64,000 nucleotides of DNA. It comes from Arthrobacter sp. B0490. Lineage in GTDB: Bacteria > Actinomycetota > Actinomycetes > Actinomycetales > Micrococcaceae. The notes below the pieces were generated by a model. That model searched no databases. It saw only the letters and a list, made by a program, of their open reading frames with translations, and was not told the DNA's origin. The position numbers were made by a program, and so were the translations under genes. The stretch lies in the NCBI RefSeq assembly GCF_002929355.1, contig NZ_PJIR01000001.1:124001-188000 (forward strand), read 5' to 3'. Of the stretch, positions 1 to 9,066 are shown one piece after another. How positions within the stretch are numbered: the first letter of the stretch is position 1; every line of letters begins with the position of its first letter.

Positions 1-42
1 GCGCCGTCGCGCCCCGGACGGACGGTCACGACGGCGGATGCG

Positions 43-816
43 TCAGCGGCGTGCGGGGTTGGACAGGCGGCCGATGCCCTCGATGTCGACGTCGTAGCGC
101 TGGCCGTCGGTGATCAAGCCGACACCGGCGGGCGTGCCGGTCAGGATGATGTCCCCCGGCAGGAGCGTGAAGGCCTGCGAGACGTAGGCCACGAGCTCGC
201 GGGCCCCCCAGATCATGTCGCTCGTGGAACCGTCCTGGCGGAGGTCGCCGTCGAGCGATCCGCGGATGGTCAGGTTCTCGGGATCGAGGTCGGTCTCGAT
301 CCACGGGCCGATCGGGCAGGACGTGTCGAATCCCTTGGCACGGGCCCACTGGTCGTCGGTCTTCTGCACGTCGCGTGCGGTTAGGTCGTTCGCACAGGTG
401 TAACCGAAGACGACGTCGTCGACGCGCTCGAGGGGGACGTCCTTGCAGATCCGGCCGATCACCACGGCCAGTTCGGCCTCGTAGGAGATCTGGTCCGAGA
501 AGGACGGCAGCATGATCGGGTCGCCGGGACCGATGACCGATGTGTTGGGCTTCAGGAACATCAGCGGCGCGGCCGGTGTCGCGCCACCCATCTCCTGGAC
601 GTGGTCGGCGTAGTTCAGCCCCACCCCGACGACCTTGCTGCGGGGGATGACGGGAGCAAGCAGCCGGACGTCCTCGAGCGCGTGCCGTGCGCCGGTCAGC
701 TGCACTCCCCCGTAGAAGGGGTCACCATGGATGACGGCGACCTCCTCGCTCCCGGGGGAGCCTTCCACAACGCCGAACAGTGGGTCATCATTTACGACAA
801 AGCGTGCAATTCGCAT
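43..816 (-). CDS. Fumarylacetoacetate hydrolase family protein
   Basis: A 257-residue FAH-superfamily enzyme, a family that hydrolyses or decarboxylates beta-diketo acids such as 2-hydroxyhepta-2,4-diene-1,7-dioate or acylpyruvates with a divalent metal. The sequence shows the family's NYADHVQEMG block and a central SYEAELAVVIG block, where acidic residues bind metal. ANDLTARDVQ and the C-terminal GDIILTGTPAGVG complete the pattern. The length is normal for single-domain members. The ATG at 816 has no Shine-Dalgarno site but lies 7 nt after a TAGGCT -10 box (824-829, minus strand), so the mRNA is probably leaderless. The exact substrate cannot be read from the sequence. The downstream neighbour lies outside the window. 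Confidence 0.93.
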   Translation of the reverse strand: MRIARFVVNDDPLFGVVEGSPGSEEVAVIHGDPFYGGVQLTGARHALEDVRLLAPVIPRSKVVGVGLNYADHVQEMGGATPAAPLMFLKPNTSVIGPGDPIMLPSFSDQISYEAELAVVIGRICKDVPLERVDDVVFGYTCANDLTARDVQKTDDQWARAKGFDTSCPIGPWIETDLDPENLTIRGSLDGDLRQDGSTSDMIWGARELVAYVSQAFTLLPGDIILTGTPAGVGLITDGQRYDVDIEGIGRLSNPARR

Positions 817-912
817 GCCGCCAAGCCTAGCGTGACCCCTTCCTCCGGGGCGTGGGTCCGCCGCGCGGGACGGAATCGGCTCGACGCGCTGGATGGAATC
901 GGCTTAAAGGGA

Positions 913-957
913 GATACCGCGGGCACTCCCTCCCCAAAAGAGGGTGCCCGCGGTATC
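913..957 (-). terminator. Rho-independent-type terminator of the small secreted peptide gene
   Basis: A 14-bp perfect inverted repeat (GATACCGCGGGCAC at 913-926 paired with 944-957), extended by three more pairs past a 2-nt bulge, with an A-rich loop. On the minus strand it is followed by a short T-containing stretch (CCCTTTAA). It lies 62 nt after the stop codon of the peptide gene at 1019, so it closes a very short, probably monocistronic transcript. It also separates that transcript from the FAH gene. Confidence 0.75.
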
Positions 958-1018
958 CGTGGCGCGCAGGTACGGCCTCGGGGCGTCCGGAACGGATCGC
1001 CGCGTCGACCGGAGGTGC

Positions 1019-1159
1019 CTAGCCGGGCCAGTTGTTGATGCGGTCCAGCGAGGAGACGGGTGCGACGACGCCGGCCTTGGCGGGAGCGGCGTTCGCGGCT
1101 GCCGCGCCACCGGTGACGAGGAGGGTTGCAAGGAGGAATGCGGAGGTGAAACGCTTCAT
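1019..1159 (-). CDS. 46-residue secreted peptide precursor, divergent from a TPR-like protein
   Basis: A short gene that I could not match to a named family. The product starts MKRFTSAFLLATLLVTGG: a basic n-region, a hydrophobic core from about residue 7 to 22, and an ANA signal-peptidase I motif at residues 22-24. Cleavage there would release a 22-residue peptide beginning APAKAG and ending SLDRINNWPG. The ATG at 1159 has an AAAGGA ribosome site 8-9 nt upstream. A 17-bp-spaced promoter lies at 1231-1259 and a strong hairpin terminator at 913-957, so it looks like a real, separately transcribed unit. It is divergent from a TPR-like protein, the layout expected of an exported signal and its receptor. 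That role is inference; it could also be a small secreted cell-surface peptide. Confidence 0.78.
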   Translation of the reverse strand: MKRFTSAFLLATLLVTGGAAAANAAPAKAGVVAPVSSLDRINNWPG

Positions 1160-1230
1160 GGTTTTTGTCCTTTGGGCTCGATTGACAGTGTAGTGGAACC
1201 CGCCCCCATACCACGAGCGGTTCAGTAATT

Positions 1231-1259
1231 ATCATAAGCCACACCAGTCACTTTGGTAA
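1231..1259 (-). promoter_or_regulatory. Promoter of the small secreted peptide gene
   Basis: On the minus strand, TTACCA (1254-1259) and TATGAT (1231-1236) are separated by exactly 17 bp. The predicted start of transcription is near 1224, giving a 5' leader of about 65 nt that carries the AAAGGA ribosome site. The stretch around it (1200-1325) is clearly more AT-rich than the rest of the window. Confidence 0.6.
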
Positions 1260-1267
1260 CACTTACC
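1255..1267. promoter_or_regulatory. Palindrome overlapping the -35 box between the peptide gene and the TPR-like gene
   Basis: GGTAACACTTACC is a perfect inverted repeat (5-bp arms, 3-bp centre) covering five of the six bases of the -35 hexamer of the peptide promoter. In this divergent intergenic region it could be an operator that controls one or both genes. No DNA-binding partner is evident from the sequence, so the function is inference. Confidence 0.4.
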
Positions 1268-1367
1268 GGGAACTTTTTTCCTCAAGTTTTCCAAAGGATG
1301 GCCCAAGGGCCCCGCAACCCGAATAATGGGCGAAGCAGCCAATCGATCCGGAGAGCTGAAGGTGGCG

Positions 1368-2408
1368 ATGACTTACAAGGAAGCTGCGGGCGAACGGCTG
1401 TTGCTCGAGCTGCGCGCTCGGGATGCCTGGGACCAACGGGACTACGTCGCCGGCCAACGCCTTGCGGAAGAGCTTGCATCCGCTGCGCGGGATGCCGGAG
1501 ACGAACTCGGCTGGTGGAATGCCACCTTCCTCATCTCGGAATGCCTGCGCAAACAGGGACTCGTCCATGAGGCGCGCGGCGTCGCGGAGGTACTGGCCGA
1601 GCATCACCTCACGGCCCAGTCCAAAGCCCTAGGCGCCAGGGTGTCCACCCTCCTCTCCCTCGCGTTGCAGGGGACCGGCGAGCTGGCACCGGCGGTCGCT
1701 GCCGCCAGGCAGGCCGTCGTCGATGCCTCGGGCAACGTGGATGACGTGAAGGTGGAGGTCGGGGCGCGCAACGCGCTCATCGCGGCTCTCGCCGATAGCG
1801 ACCAATTGGAGCTCGCCTGGCAGGAATGCCTGGCCCTCGATGCGCTCCTGCGTCCCGAACCGAGCAGCCAGACGACCGGGATGGCGTTCTGGGCGATCGG
1901 CAATGTCGCCTTCCTGCTGGGGCACATCCCCGAGGGGGTCTCCTACCACGGGCTTGCCGCCAAGAACCTCTCCCCCAGCAACGACCTCGATCTGTGGGCA
2001 CGTTTCAACAGGGCGTCGGCAGCGCTGAGGCTGAAGGCGGGCGTCGTCGCACCCGAGACACTCGAGTGCATCGAACGCGCGGAACTGGCGAGCTCGATCG
2101 TCGGTGGAACGGAACGGGATCGCCTCGAGTTGAAGCTGACCCGCGGACAGTGGTTGGTCCTGACGGGCCAGTACGACGCCGCCATCGAGCAGCTCAAGGG
2201 CGTGATCGGGCAGAAGCAGCTGCTCGCGACGCACACGGCAGCGGATGCGCATTTCCTCCTCGGGCAGGCGCTGTCGGCGCGGGGAGATTCCGCCAGGGCC
2301 GATGCGAACTTCCGCGTGAGCGAGGGACTGTTCCTCCAGTCGGGGGCCAAGGACAGGGCCTCGGCGGCCCGGGCGCTCGTCCATGGAGCCCAGGACGTGC
2401 CGGGCTGA
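1368..2408 (+). CDS. Cytosolic TPR-like helical-repeat protein
   Basis: A 346-residue soluble protein with no signal peptide, no membrane segment and no visible helix-turn-helix. It is built of paired amphipathic helices with TPR-like spacing, for example the blocks from RDYVAGQRLAEELASAARDAG, GELAPAVAAARQAVVDASG, GQYDAAIEQLKGVIGQ and AADAHFLLGQALSARGDSARA onward. Such domains bind proteins or peptides, and the length is close to Rap-type RRNPP receptors. I chose the ATG at 1368 because GAAGG lies just upstream. An in-frame ATG at 1326 (360 residues) has no ribosome site. It is divergent from the secreted peptide gene, with 208 bp between the two start codons. Function is unknown; a peptide receptor is a hypothesis. 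Confidence 0.8.
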   Translation: MTYKEAAGERLLLELRARDAWDQRDYVAGQRLAEELASAARDAGDELGWWNATFLISECLRKQGLVHEARGVAEVLAEHHLTAQSKALGARVSTLLSLALQGTGELAPAVAAARQAVVDASGNVDDVKVEVGARNALIAALADSDQLELAWQECLALDALLRPEPSSQTTGMAFWAIGNVAFLLGHIPEGVSYHGLAAKNLSPSNDLDLWARFNRASAALRLKAGVVAPETLECIERAELASSIVGGTERDRLELKLTRGQWLVLTGQYDAAIEQLKGVIGQKQLLATHTAADAHFLLGQALSARGDSARADANFRVSEGLFLQSGAKDRASAARALVHGAQDVPG

Positions 2409-2841
2409 GCAAGAGAGGCTCCTCCCGGATTGTCAAGCGAAATCGCGTGTGGACACGCGGGCGCGGCGGCCGATGACCGTCGCGTAATTTGATCCTCGGG
2501 TCCCGATCGGGCTGGGCGTTTTCCCCCATTACTCCCACCCCGGTCGGGGCTTCTTCCCTGCGCCGGCCGTTCGCCGAGGTGCCACCGCGTCGGGTGCGGC
2601 ACGTCGACCCCGGCAGCGGCTGTGCTCAGTGCTAATCTTTCCCCGTCACGCGGACCAGGGCTGCGCAGAGCCTGCCTGCCCGCCGCGCGACTGACTCACC
2701 GGCCCCGGCCGGCGCGTCCTCCACCTCATTTTCTTCGACGCCGGCAGCCTGGGGGCAGCGCATGACGACGGTCTCGGTCCGTACGGACCACACAGCCCTC
2801 CGGCGTCCGGGTAGCGGCACCCGGAATGTACGCTGGACCCG
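2409..2841. other. Gene-free stretch between the TPR-like gene and the GGDEF-EAL gene
   Basis: I see no convincing gene here. It holds a short perfect palindrome (CGCGTGT/ACACGCG, 2444-2459, 2-nt loop) and a weak GC hairpin followed by TTCTT at 2538-2554 that may terminate the TPR-like transcript. The -10 box of the next gene lies at 2829-2834. Confidence 0.5.
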
Positions 2842-4413
2842 ATGAGCGCCCACAAGGACCCCAGGCTGGCGATGCTCGTGGAGAGCATCGTCCGACTGTC
2901 ACGGGGAGAGCTCAGCAGCCGGATCGAGCCCTCGAGCGCGAGGGACGAGGTCGACGCCGTGATCACCGGCGTGAACCTGCTCGCGGAGGAGCTCGAGCAG
3001 GTCTACGAGCAGTTCGAGAAGCGCGTGGAGAGCCGCACCGCGATGCTCCGCCAGGCCCACCTCGACATGATGAAGATGGCGATGTCGGATGCCCTCACGG
3101 GCCTTGCCAACCGGGTGGCCCTCATGGACGCCATCGAGGAGGCCCTGAACCAGGCGACCCGGGGGACCCCTCCCCCCGCCCTGCTGCTCCTGGACCTCGA
3201 CAGTTTCAAGAACGTCAACGACCGCTTCGGCCACGACGCGGGTGACAGGGTGCTGCAGGAGGTGGCCGCCCGCCTCAACAGCGTCGTCCGCGAGAGCGAC
3301 GTCGTGGCCCGTCTCGGCGGCGACGAGTTCGCGATCCTCCTGCCCGGCGCGACCATGGACACCGCGATGCACGTGGCACGCCGGGCCTTGGAGGTCCTCA
3401 ACGAGCACATCCGTCTCGACTCTCTCTACGTCCACGCGCGCGCGAGCATCGGGGTGCGCCTCGGCACCGCCGACCAGACGGCCGAGGAACTCCTGCTCGA
3501 CGCCGACACGGCCATGTACGCGGCGAAGCGCGAGGGTCGCAGCATCATCAAGGTCTTCGAACCCGTGATGCTGTACTCACGGCAGCTCCGCAGCCAGATG
3601 GCCACCGAACTGCGGGGGGCGATCAATTCGGACGAGCTCGTGCTCCACTACCAGCCGGTGGTGGAGCTCGCCACCAACCGGATCCTCGGCGTCGAGGTCC
3701 TGGTGCGGTGGCAGCACCCGCTGCGCGGCCTGATCCCGCCGGACACCTTCATCCCGCTCGCCGAGGAGATCGGGGTCATCCACGACCTCGACCGCTGGGT
3801 GATGTCCACATCGCTCCGCCAACTCGCCCAGTGGCGCCGGGACTTCCCCCTCGACGACGATTTCCAGCTGCGGGTGAACCTGTCCGCGGTCGAGCTGAAG
3901 CAGCTCGACCTCGTCGACTCCGTCCGGACCCTGCTCCGCGAGCTCGACCTGCCGCCGCGCAACCTGGTGGTCGAGATCACCGAGACGGCGATCGTCACGC
4001 GCGGGGAGGTGGAGATGTACTCGCTGCTGAGCCTGCAGCAGCTCGGCGTCGGCATCGAGATCGACGACTTCGGGACGGGGTACTCCTCCATCAGCTACCT
4101 GCGGGAGCTGCCCGTGAGCATGGTGAAGGTGGACCGCTCCCTGCTCGTGGAGCTCAACACGAGGCCCGGGCAGCTGGAGTTCGTCGCGGCGATCCTGCAG
4201 CTCATCCGGGCCGCCGGCCTCGAGGCCGTCTTCGAGGGCATCGAGACACGCGAGCAGGCGAACCAGCTGAGGGAACTGGGCTGCGCGAGCGGCCAGGGGT
4301 ACTACTTCAGCCGACCCATGCCCGCCGAGGAGGCAGGGGTGCTCCTCGCCACGACACGCCACCTGCGGGTCGGCGAGGAGATCGACGGCCCGGAGCGGGC
4401 AGCCTCCCGCTGA
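2842..4413 (+). CDS. GGDEF-EAL cyclic-di-GMP synthase/phosphodiesterase
   Basis: A 523-residue c-di-GMP turnover protein without membrane segments. The N-terminal 70 residues look like a HAMP-type helical linker (LVESIVRLSRGELSSRIEP and a coiled helix). The diguanylate cyclase domain spans about 80-240, with an intact GGDEF at 159-163 and an RxxD inhibitory site (R150-D153) five residues before it. The EAL domain spans about 255-505, with EVL at 285-287, DDFGTGYSS, VKVDRS and FEGIE. All catalytic residues appear present, so both activities are possible. The ATG lies 7 nt after TACGCT (2829-2834), suggesting a leaderless mRNA. It converges on ilvE across a shared terminator. The signal it senses is unknown. 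Confidence 0.95.
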   Translation: MSAHKDPRLAMLVESIVRLSRGELSSRIEPSSARDEVDAVITGVNLLAEELEQVYEQFEKRVESRTAMLRQAHLDMMKMAMSDALTGLANRVALMDAIEEALNQATRGTPPPALLLLDLDSFKNVNDRFGHDAGDRVLQEVAARLNSVVRESDVVARLGGDEFAILLPGATMDTAMHVARRALEVLNEHIRLDSLYVHARASIGVRLGTADQTAEELLLDADTAMYAAKREGRSIIKVFEPVMLYSRQLRSQMATELRGAINSDELVLHYQPVVELATNRILGVEVLVRWQHPLRGLIPPDTFIPLAEEIGVIHDLDRWVMSTSLRQLAQWRRDFPLDDDFQLRVNLSAVELKQLDLVDSVRTLLRELDLPPRNLVVEITETAIVTRGEVEMYSLLSLQQLGVGIEIDDFGTGYSSISYLRELPVSMVKVDRSLLVELNTRPGQLEFVAAILQLIRAAGLEAVFEGIETREQANQLRELGCASGQGYYFSRPMPAEEAGVLLATTRHLRVGEEIDGPERAASR

Positions 4414-4430
4414 TCCATCCCGGACACGGC

Positions 4431-4464
4431 GACGGCGCCCGCCCCGGAAGGGTCGGGCGCCGTC
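4431..4464. terminator. Bidirectional terminator between the GGDEF-EAL gene and ilvE
   Basis: A perfect 11-bp stem (GACGGCGCCCG at 4431-4441 with CGGGCGCCGTC at 4454-4464) and a 12-nt loop in the 60-bp gap between two convergent genes. There is no long T-run, as is common for actinobacterial terminators. Confidence 0.65.
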
Positions 4465-4473
4465 GGGAGGTCC

Positions 4474-5580
4474 TCAGACGAGCCGCACCAGCCAGCCGTG
4501 TGTGTCCTCCACGGCTCCGGTCTGGATACCGAGGAGCTGGCTCCGGATCGACATGGTGACCTCGCCCGCCGCTCCGTCCGCGGTCCCGATGTACTCGTCG
4601 CCGTCGCGCAGGCGTCCGATGGGGGTGATGACGGCGGCCGTGCCGCACGCGAACACCTCCGTGATGTCGCCGGTGGCGACACCGTCGCGCCACTCGTCGA
4701 GCGTGATCTTGCGCTCGACGACGTCCAGGCCGCGGTCGCGGCCGAGCTGGATCACCGAGGACCGCGTCACGCCCTCGAGGATGGTGCCCGACAGGGCCGG
4801 GGTCACGAGGGATCCGTCGCGGAAGACGAAGAAGACGTTCATGCCCCCGAGTTCCTCGACCGCGTTGTCGTTGAACTGGTCGAGGAACAGCACCTGCTTG
4901 CAGCCGTGGGCTTCCGCCTCCAGCTGCGCGGCGAGGGACGAGGCGTAGTTGCCGCCCGCCTTCGCCGCTCCGGTGCCGCCGCGCCCTGCCCGCGCGTAGT
5001 TGCGGGACACCCAGATGTCGACAGGCCGAACCTCTCCGCCGAAGTAGTTGCCCGCTGGGGACGCGATCACGCGGTAGGACACCTCGCGCGCCGGGCGGAC
5101 GCCGAGGAACGCCTCGGTGGCGATCATGAACGGCCGGATGTACAGGCTCTCGCCGTCCCCGGACGGGATCCAGTCCTGGTCCGCGGCGACGAGCTGGCGC
5201 AGCGACTCGAGGAACAGCTCCTCGGGCAGCTGGGGCAGGGCGAGGCGGACGGCCGACCGGTTGAGGCGTGCGGCGTTGGCATCGGCCCGGAACGTCCACA
5301 CCGATCCGTCCGCGTGGCGGTACGCCTTCATGCCCTCGAAGATCTCTTGGCCGTAGTGCAGGACGGCGGCCGCCGGGTCGAGGGCGATGGGTCCGTAGGG
5401 CTCGAGGCGCGCACTGTGCCAGCCCCCCACGCCGGACTCGTCGACGCTGAAGTCGACGATGGCGGTGTGGTCGGTGAAGAAGTTGCCGAAGCCCGGGTTC
5501 GCCAGCACCGCCTCCCGCTCCTCGACCGGCGTGCGGCGGGTCGACAGGTGCTGGGTGAACTGGGTTTCGGTGGCTGTCAT
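4474..5580 (-). CDS. ilvE: Branched-chain amino acid aminotransferase
   Basis: A 368-residue fold-type IV PLP enzyme that catalyses the last step of valine, leucine and isoleucine synthesis (2-oxo acid plus glutamate) and the first step of their breakdown. HYGQEIFEGMKAYR is the family signature, and GAAKAGGNYASS carries the PLP-binding lysine. The FLDQFNDNAVEELGGMNVFFV block is typical of actinobacterial IlvE. The length matches the family. The ATG at 5580 has a GGAGGAA ribosome site. leuB lies 97 bp upstream on the same strand, so the two may be co-transcribed. Confidence 0.97.
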   Translation of the reverse strand: MTATETQFTQHLSTRRTPVEEREAVLANPGFGNFFTDHTAIVDFSVDESGVGGWHSARLEPYGPIALDPAAAVLHYGQEIFEGMKAYRHADGSVWTFRADANAARLNRSAVRLALPQLPEELFLESLRQLVAADQDWIPSGDGESLYIRPFMIATEAFLGVRPAREVSYRVIASPAGNYFGGEVRPVDIWVSRNYARAGRGGTGAAKAGGNYASSLAAQLEAEAHGCKQVLFLDQFNDNAVEELGGMNVFFVFRDGSLVTPALSGTILEGVTRSSVIQLGRDRGLDVVERKITLDEWRDGVATGDITEVFACGTAAVITPIGRLRDGDEYIGTADGAAGEVTMSIRSQLLGIQTGAVEDTHGWLVRLV

Positions 5581-5677
5581 GGTTCCTCCGCGCTCGAACG
5601 GACTGCACGCGCGGCGCGGCCGCCGTCGTCCGTCGGTGGTCAGTGCTCCGGCACTGGGTTAATGATGTGTAACCACC

Positions 5678-6730
5678 TTAGGACACGGCAGCGGCGATGG
5701 CATCGCCGACGGCAACCGTGGTGCGTGCTCCCGTTCGGGAGCCGATGTCCGTCTCGACGGCCTGCTCGATCCTGGCCGCGTGGGCCTCGAGCCCGAGGTG
5801 GCGGAGCAGGAGGGCCGCGGAGAGGATCGCGGCGGTGGGGTCGGCGATCTGCCGGCCGGCGATGTCGGGCGCCGATCCGTGGACCGGCTCGAACATGGAC
5901 GGTGCGGTGCGGTCCATGTTGAGGTTCGCGGACGCGGCCAGCCCGATCCCGCCCGAGACCGCTGCCGCGAGGTCCGTCACGATGTCGCCGAACAGGTTGT
6001 CGGTGACGATCACGTCGAAGCGGGAGGGGTCGGTGACGAGGAAGATCATTGCGGCGTCGACGTGCAGGTAGTCGTGCTCCACGGCGGGGAACTCGACCGC
6101 GACGGCCTCCACGATCCGCTTCCACAGGTGCCCCGCGTAGACGAGGACGTTGTGCTTGTGCACGAGGGTCAGCTTCCCGCGGCGTGCCGCGGCGCGCCGG
6201 AACGCGTCCCGGACGACGCGCTCCACGCCGTGCGCCGTGTTGAGGGACACCTCGGTGGCCACCTCGTGGTCGGTACCGCCCCGCAGCGTCCCGCCGTTGC
6301 CCGTGTACGGGCCTTCGGTCCCCTCGCGCACGACGACGAAATCGACGACGCCCGGGTCCGCGAGCGGGCTGGGCACCCCCGCGTACAGCCGGGTGGGCCG
6401 CAGGTTCACGAAGTGGTCCAGCGAGAAGCGCAGCTTCAGGAGGAACTCGCGCTCGATGAGCCCGGACGGCACGAGGGTGTCACCCGGTGCTGCGCCGACC
6501 GCCCCGAACAGGATCGCGTCGTGGCCCCGCAGCCGCTCGAGCGTCGCGTCCGGCAGCGTCTCCCCCGTGGCGAGCCAGTGCTCGGCTCCGAGCTCGTACT
6601 CGGTCAGGGCGACGTCCACGTCCTTCCCGACGGCAGCGAGCAGCACCTTCACCGCCTCGGTGGTCACTTCGGGGCCGATCCCGTCTCCCGGGATGACGGC
6701 GATGTCGATGCGGTGCGGTGCGTCGGTCAT
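5678..6730 (-). CDS. leuB: 3-isopropylmalate dehydrogenase
   Basis: A 350-residue NAD-dependent beta-decarboxylating dehydrogenase of leucine synthesis, converting 3-isopropylmalate to 2-oxoisocaproate. It starts [15 protein letters not shown]. It contains the NLRPTRLY and [15 protein letters not shown] blocks of this family and the [13 protein letters not shown] metal-site block, followed by [13 protein letters not shown] near the C-terminus. I placed the start at the ATG at 6730, because TACGCT (6737-6742) lies 6 nt upstream and fits a leaderless transcript. An in-frame ATG at 6766 would put the promoter inside the gene. It is divergent from the sensor kinase at 6841. Confidence 0.96.
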   Translation of the reverse strand: MTDAPHRIDIAVIPGDGIGPEVTTEAVKVLLAAVGKDVDVALTEYELGAEHWLATGETLPDATLERLRGHDAILFGAVGAAPGDTLVPSGLIEREFLLKLRFSLDHFVNLRPTRLYAGVPSPLADPGVVDFVVVREGTEGPYTGNGGTLRGGTDHEVATEVSLNTAHGVERVVRDAFRRAAARRGKLTLVHKHNVLVYAGHLWKRIVEAVAVEFPAVEHDYLHVDAAMIFLVTDPSRFDVIVTDNLFGDIVTDLAAAVSGGIGLAASANLNMDRTAPSMFEPVHGSAPDIAGRQIADPTAAILSAALLLRHLGLEAHAARIEQAVETDIGSRTGARTTVAVGDAIAAAVS

Positions 6731-6840
6731 GGTCCCAGCGTAGGAAGGCGCCCGGTCCGGCGACAATCCGTCCGCAGGCTGAGACGGCTCCCCCCACGGT
6801 CGGATGTGCGCCGACCGTGCCGCACCTAGAGTTGGTTGCC

Positions 6841-8046
6841 ATGGACATCCACCTGCGGTTCGCGCGCTGGGTACGCACGCACCCGGGGACGCTGGACGTC
6901 TGCCTCGCGCTGGTGATCCTCGTCCTCCTGGTCCTGCCCTTCGCCGCCAGCGGCACCGACGGATACGCCGGCGTCGTCGCCACGTCCGCGGCCGTGGTCG
7001 TCCCGCTGATCTGGCGACGCTCGCGGCTCCTGCTCTCCGCCGGCATCATCGCCGGCGTCTCGGTCCTGCAGCTCGTCCTCGGCATCCAGCCGGTCCCGGC
7101 GCAGTTCGTCGTCCTGATCACCCTGTACACGCTGGCCGCGTACGGTCCGAGGTGGGCGAGCCTGGGAGGCCTCACGCTCGCCCTCGTCGGTTCGGCCGTG
7201 GGCCTCGTGCGGTTCGGCGACCTGATCGGCATCGGCGGCACGGCGTCCGTGCTGACCTCCGTGCCGCTGTACCTGATCGTGCTGTTCTTCGTCGAGGCGC
7301 TCGTGCTGCTCGCGTGGACGACGGGCGACCTCGCGCGGGCGCGCCGTCGCACCTACCAGGCGCTCGAGGACAGGACGCGGCGGCTCGAGGTGGAGCGGCA
7401 GCAGGAGCGCGACCTCGCGGCCGCCGACGAGCGGAGCCATATCGCCCGCGAGATGCACGACATCGTGGCGCACTCCCTCTCGGTCATCATCACGCAGGCC
7501 GACGGCGCACGGTACGCGAGCGCACAGGCGCCGGATCTCGCCGTCCAGACGCTCGGCACCATCGCCGAGACCGGCCGGGGTTCGCTGCGCGAGATGCGGA
7601 GGCTGCTCGGGGTGCTGCGCGGCGACGAGACGGCCTCCACCCGGCCGCTGCCGACGCTGGACGACGTCGACTCCCTCCTCCAGTCGGTGCGGCGTTCCGG
7701 CGTGCGGGTCGCCTGCCGGCGTATCGGCACCCCCCGCAAGCCGCTCCCCCTCGGGGCGGAGCTGACCGCCTACCGCGTGGTGCAGGAGTCCCTCACGAAC
7801 GTCCTCAAGCATGCCGGGGCGCACACGACCACCGAGGTGACCCTCGAGTTCGGCGCGCGCGGACTGGGCATCACGGTCGACGACGACGGCCGCGGTGCCG
7901 CCCCCGATCCCGCCACGGCGGGTACGGGCCAGGGGATCATCGGGATGACGGAGCGTGTCCGCCTCTACGACGGCACCGTGTCGGCGGCGCCGCGCACGGG
8001 CGGTGGCTACCGCGTCGAGGCGTTCATCCCCTACACGCAGACCTAG
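6841..8046 (+). CDS. Membrane sensor histidine kinase, DesK/NarX-type (HisKA_3)
   Basis: A 401-residue kinase. Five or six hydrophobic segments lie in residues 18-160, with very short outer loops, typical of kinases that sense within the membrane. A coiled linker (about 165-195) leads to the HisKA_3 dimerisation domain, where EMHDIVAH carries the phospho-accepting H206. The HATPase domain follows ([14 protein letters not shown] as N-box, [16 protein letters not shown] as G-box). The ATG lies 8 nt after TAGAGT (6827-6832), with no ribosome site. The partner regulator lies 89 bp downstream and an ABC exporter follows, the usual layout of envelope-stress or drug-response modules. The stimulus is unknown. 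Confidence 0.94.
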   Translation: MDIHLRFARWVRTHPGTLDVCLALVILVLLVLPFAASGTDGYAGVVATSAAVVVPLIWRRSRLLLSAGIIAGVSVLQLVLGIQPVPAQFVVLITLYTLAAYGPRWASLGGLTLALVGSAVGLVRFGDLIGIGGTASVLTSVPLYLIVLFFVEALVLLAWTTGDLARARRRTYQALEDRTRRLEVERQQERDLAAADERSHIAREMHDIVAHSLSVIITQADGARYASAQAPDLAVQTLGTIAETGRGSLREMRRLLGVLRGDETASTRPLPTLDDVDSLLQSVRRSGVRVACRRIGTPRKPLPLGAELTAYRVVQESLTNVLKHAGAHTTTEVTLEFGARGLGITVDDDGRGAAPDPATAGTGQGIIGMTERVRLYDGTVSAAPRTGGGYRVEAFIPYTQT

Positions 8047-8135
8047 GCTGGGAGCGGCGGGCGGCCACGACGTACGGCGGCCGGCGACGACCGGGCGCCG
8101 GAGCACACCGGGGACCAGGAAAGGCTAGGACCACC

Positions 8136-8933
8136 ATGGACAGTACGGCCAGCACCAGCACGACCGGCACGAGCGGCCCGGTCAGCACCGAACGCCCGAC
8201 CGGTCGGGACGACGGCTCCGTGCCGGCGGACGGCGTGGTCGCCGCGCCGATCCGGGTCGTGATCGTCGACGACCAGCACCTGGTGCGCAGCGGCTTCGCC
8301 ATGCTCATCGACTCGCAATCGGACCTCCGGGTCGTCGGTGAGGCGGCCAACGGCGAGGAGGCGGTGCGGGCCCTCGCGGCCACCCGTGCCGATGTCGTCC
8401 TGATGGACGTCCGCATGCCGGGCATGGACGGCATCGAGGCGACGCGCCGCATCCTCGCCGGTGACGGCTCGGCGACCGGCGGCGCGGAGGGCGGGCCGCG
8501 GATCGTGGTGCTGACGACGTTCGACCTCGACGAGTACGCACTGGCCGCGATCCACGCCGGGGCGAGCGGGTTCCTGCTCAAGGACGCACCACCCGAGGAG
8601 TTGCTGGAGGCGATCCGGACGGTGCACCGGGGCGACGCCGTCATCGCGCCCTCCACCACGCGGCGCCTGCTGGACCACGTGGCCCCGCTCCTGCGCCGGC
8701 CCTCCGCCGCGCAGGATGCGCAGGCCGAGGCAGTGGCCCGGCTGACGCCCCGTGAGCGCGAGGTGTTCGGCCTCATCGCGCAGGGCCTGTCGAACCCGGA
8801 GATCGCAGCGCAGCTGTTCCTGTCCGAGGCGACCGTGAAGACACACGTGGGCCACATCCTCGCGAAGCTCGAGGCGCGCGACCGCGTCCAGGCCGTCGTG
8901 CTGGCGTACGCGACGGGCGTGGTCCGGCCCTGA
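8136..8933 (+). CDS. NarL/FixJ-family response regulator
   Basis: A 265-residue regulator. After an unusual Ser/Thr-rich N-terminal tail of about 37 residues, the receiver domain starts IRVVIVDDQHLVRSG. It has the acidic pair D45/D46, the phosphorylated D91 in LMDVRMPGMDG, and K in FLLKDAPPEELL. The C-terminal LuxR-type helix-turn-helix runs from LTPREREVFGLIAQGLSN through EATVKTHVGHILAKL. It is the obvious partner of the kinase at 6841. The start at 8136 is supported by an AGGAAAGG site about 15 nt upstream, which is further than ideal, and by the tail length. A start nearer the receiver domain is possible. Confidence 0.94.
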   Translation: MDSTASTSTTGTSGPVSTERPTGRDDGSVPADGVVAAPIRVVIVDDQHLVRSGFAMLIDSQSDLRVVGEAANGEEAVRALAATRADVVLMDVRMPGMDGIEATRRILAGDGSATGGAEGGPRIVVLTTFDLDEYALAAIHAGASGFLLKDAPPEELLEAIRTVHRGDAVIAPSTTRRLLDHVAPLLRRPSAAQDAQAEAVARLTPREREVFGLIAQGLSNPEIAAQLFLSEATVKTHVGHILAKLEARDRVQAVVLAYATGVVRP

Positions 8934-9066
8934 CGGCCGGACCACCGCCGGCCCCGCCGGTCGTACGCCCGGAGCCTCCGGCTCATCCCCCGGTAGGAGG
9001 GCCGCGCCCGTCCATCCCGGTCCGTGCGCCGATCCGCCCGGCGGGCGCGATCCCTAGCGTGGAAGC

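Noticed and set aside
2444..2459. Perfect palindrome CGCGTGT-GG-ACACGCG after the TPR-like gene
   Set aside because: The 2-nt loop and absence of T-run make it a poor terminator; short GC palindromes are expected by chance in this composition, so I did not give it a function.
3691..3699. EVL instead of EAL as a sign of an inactive phosphodiesterase
   Set aside because: The catalytic glutamate is kept, EVL is a common active variant, and the other metal and catalytic motifs (DDFGTGYSS, EGIE) are present.
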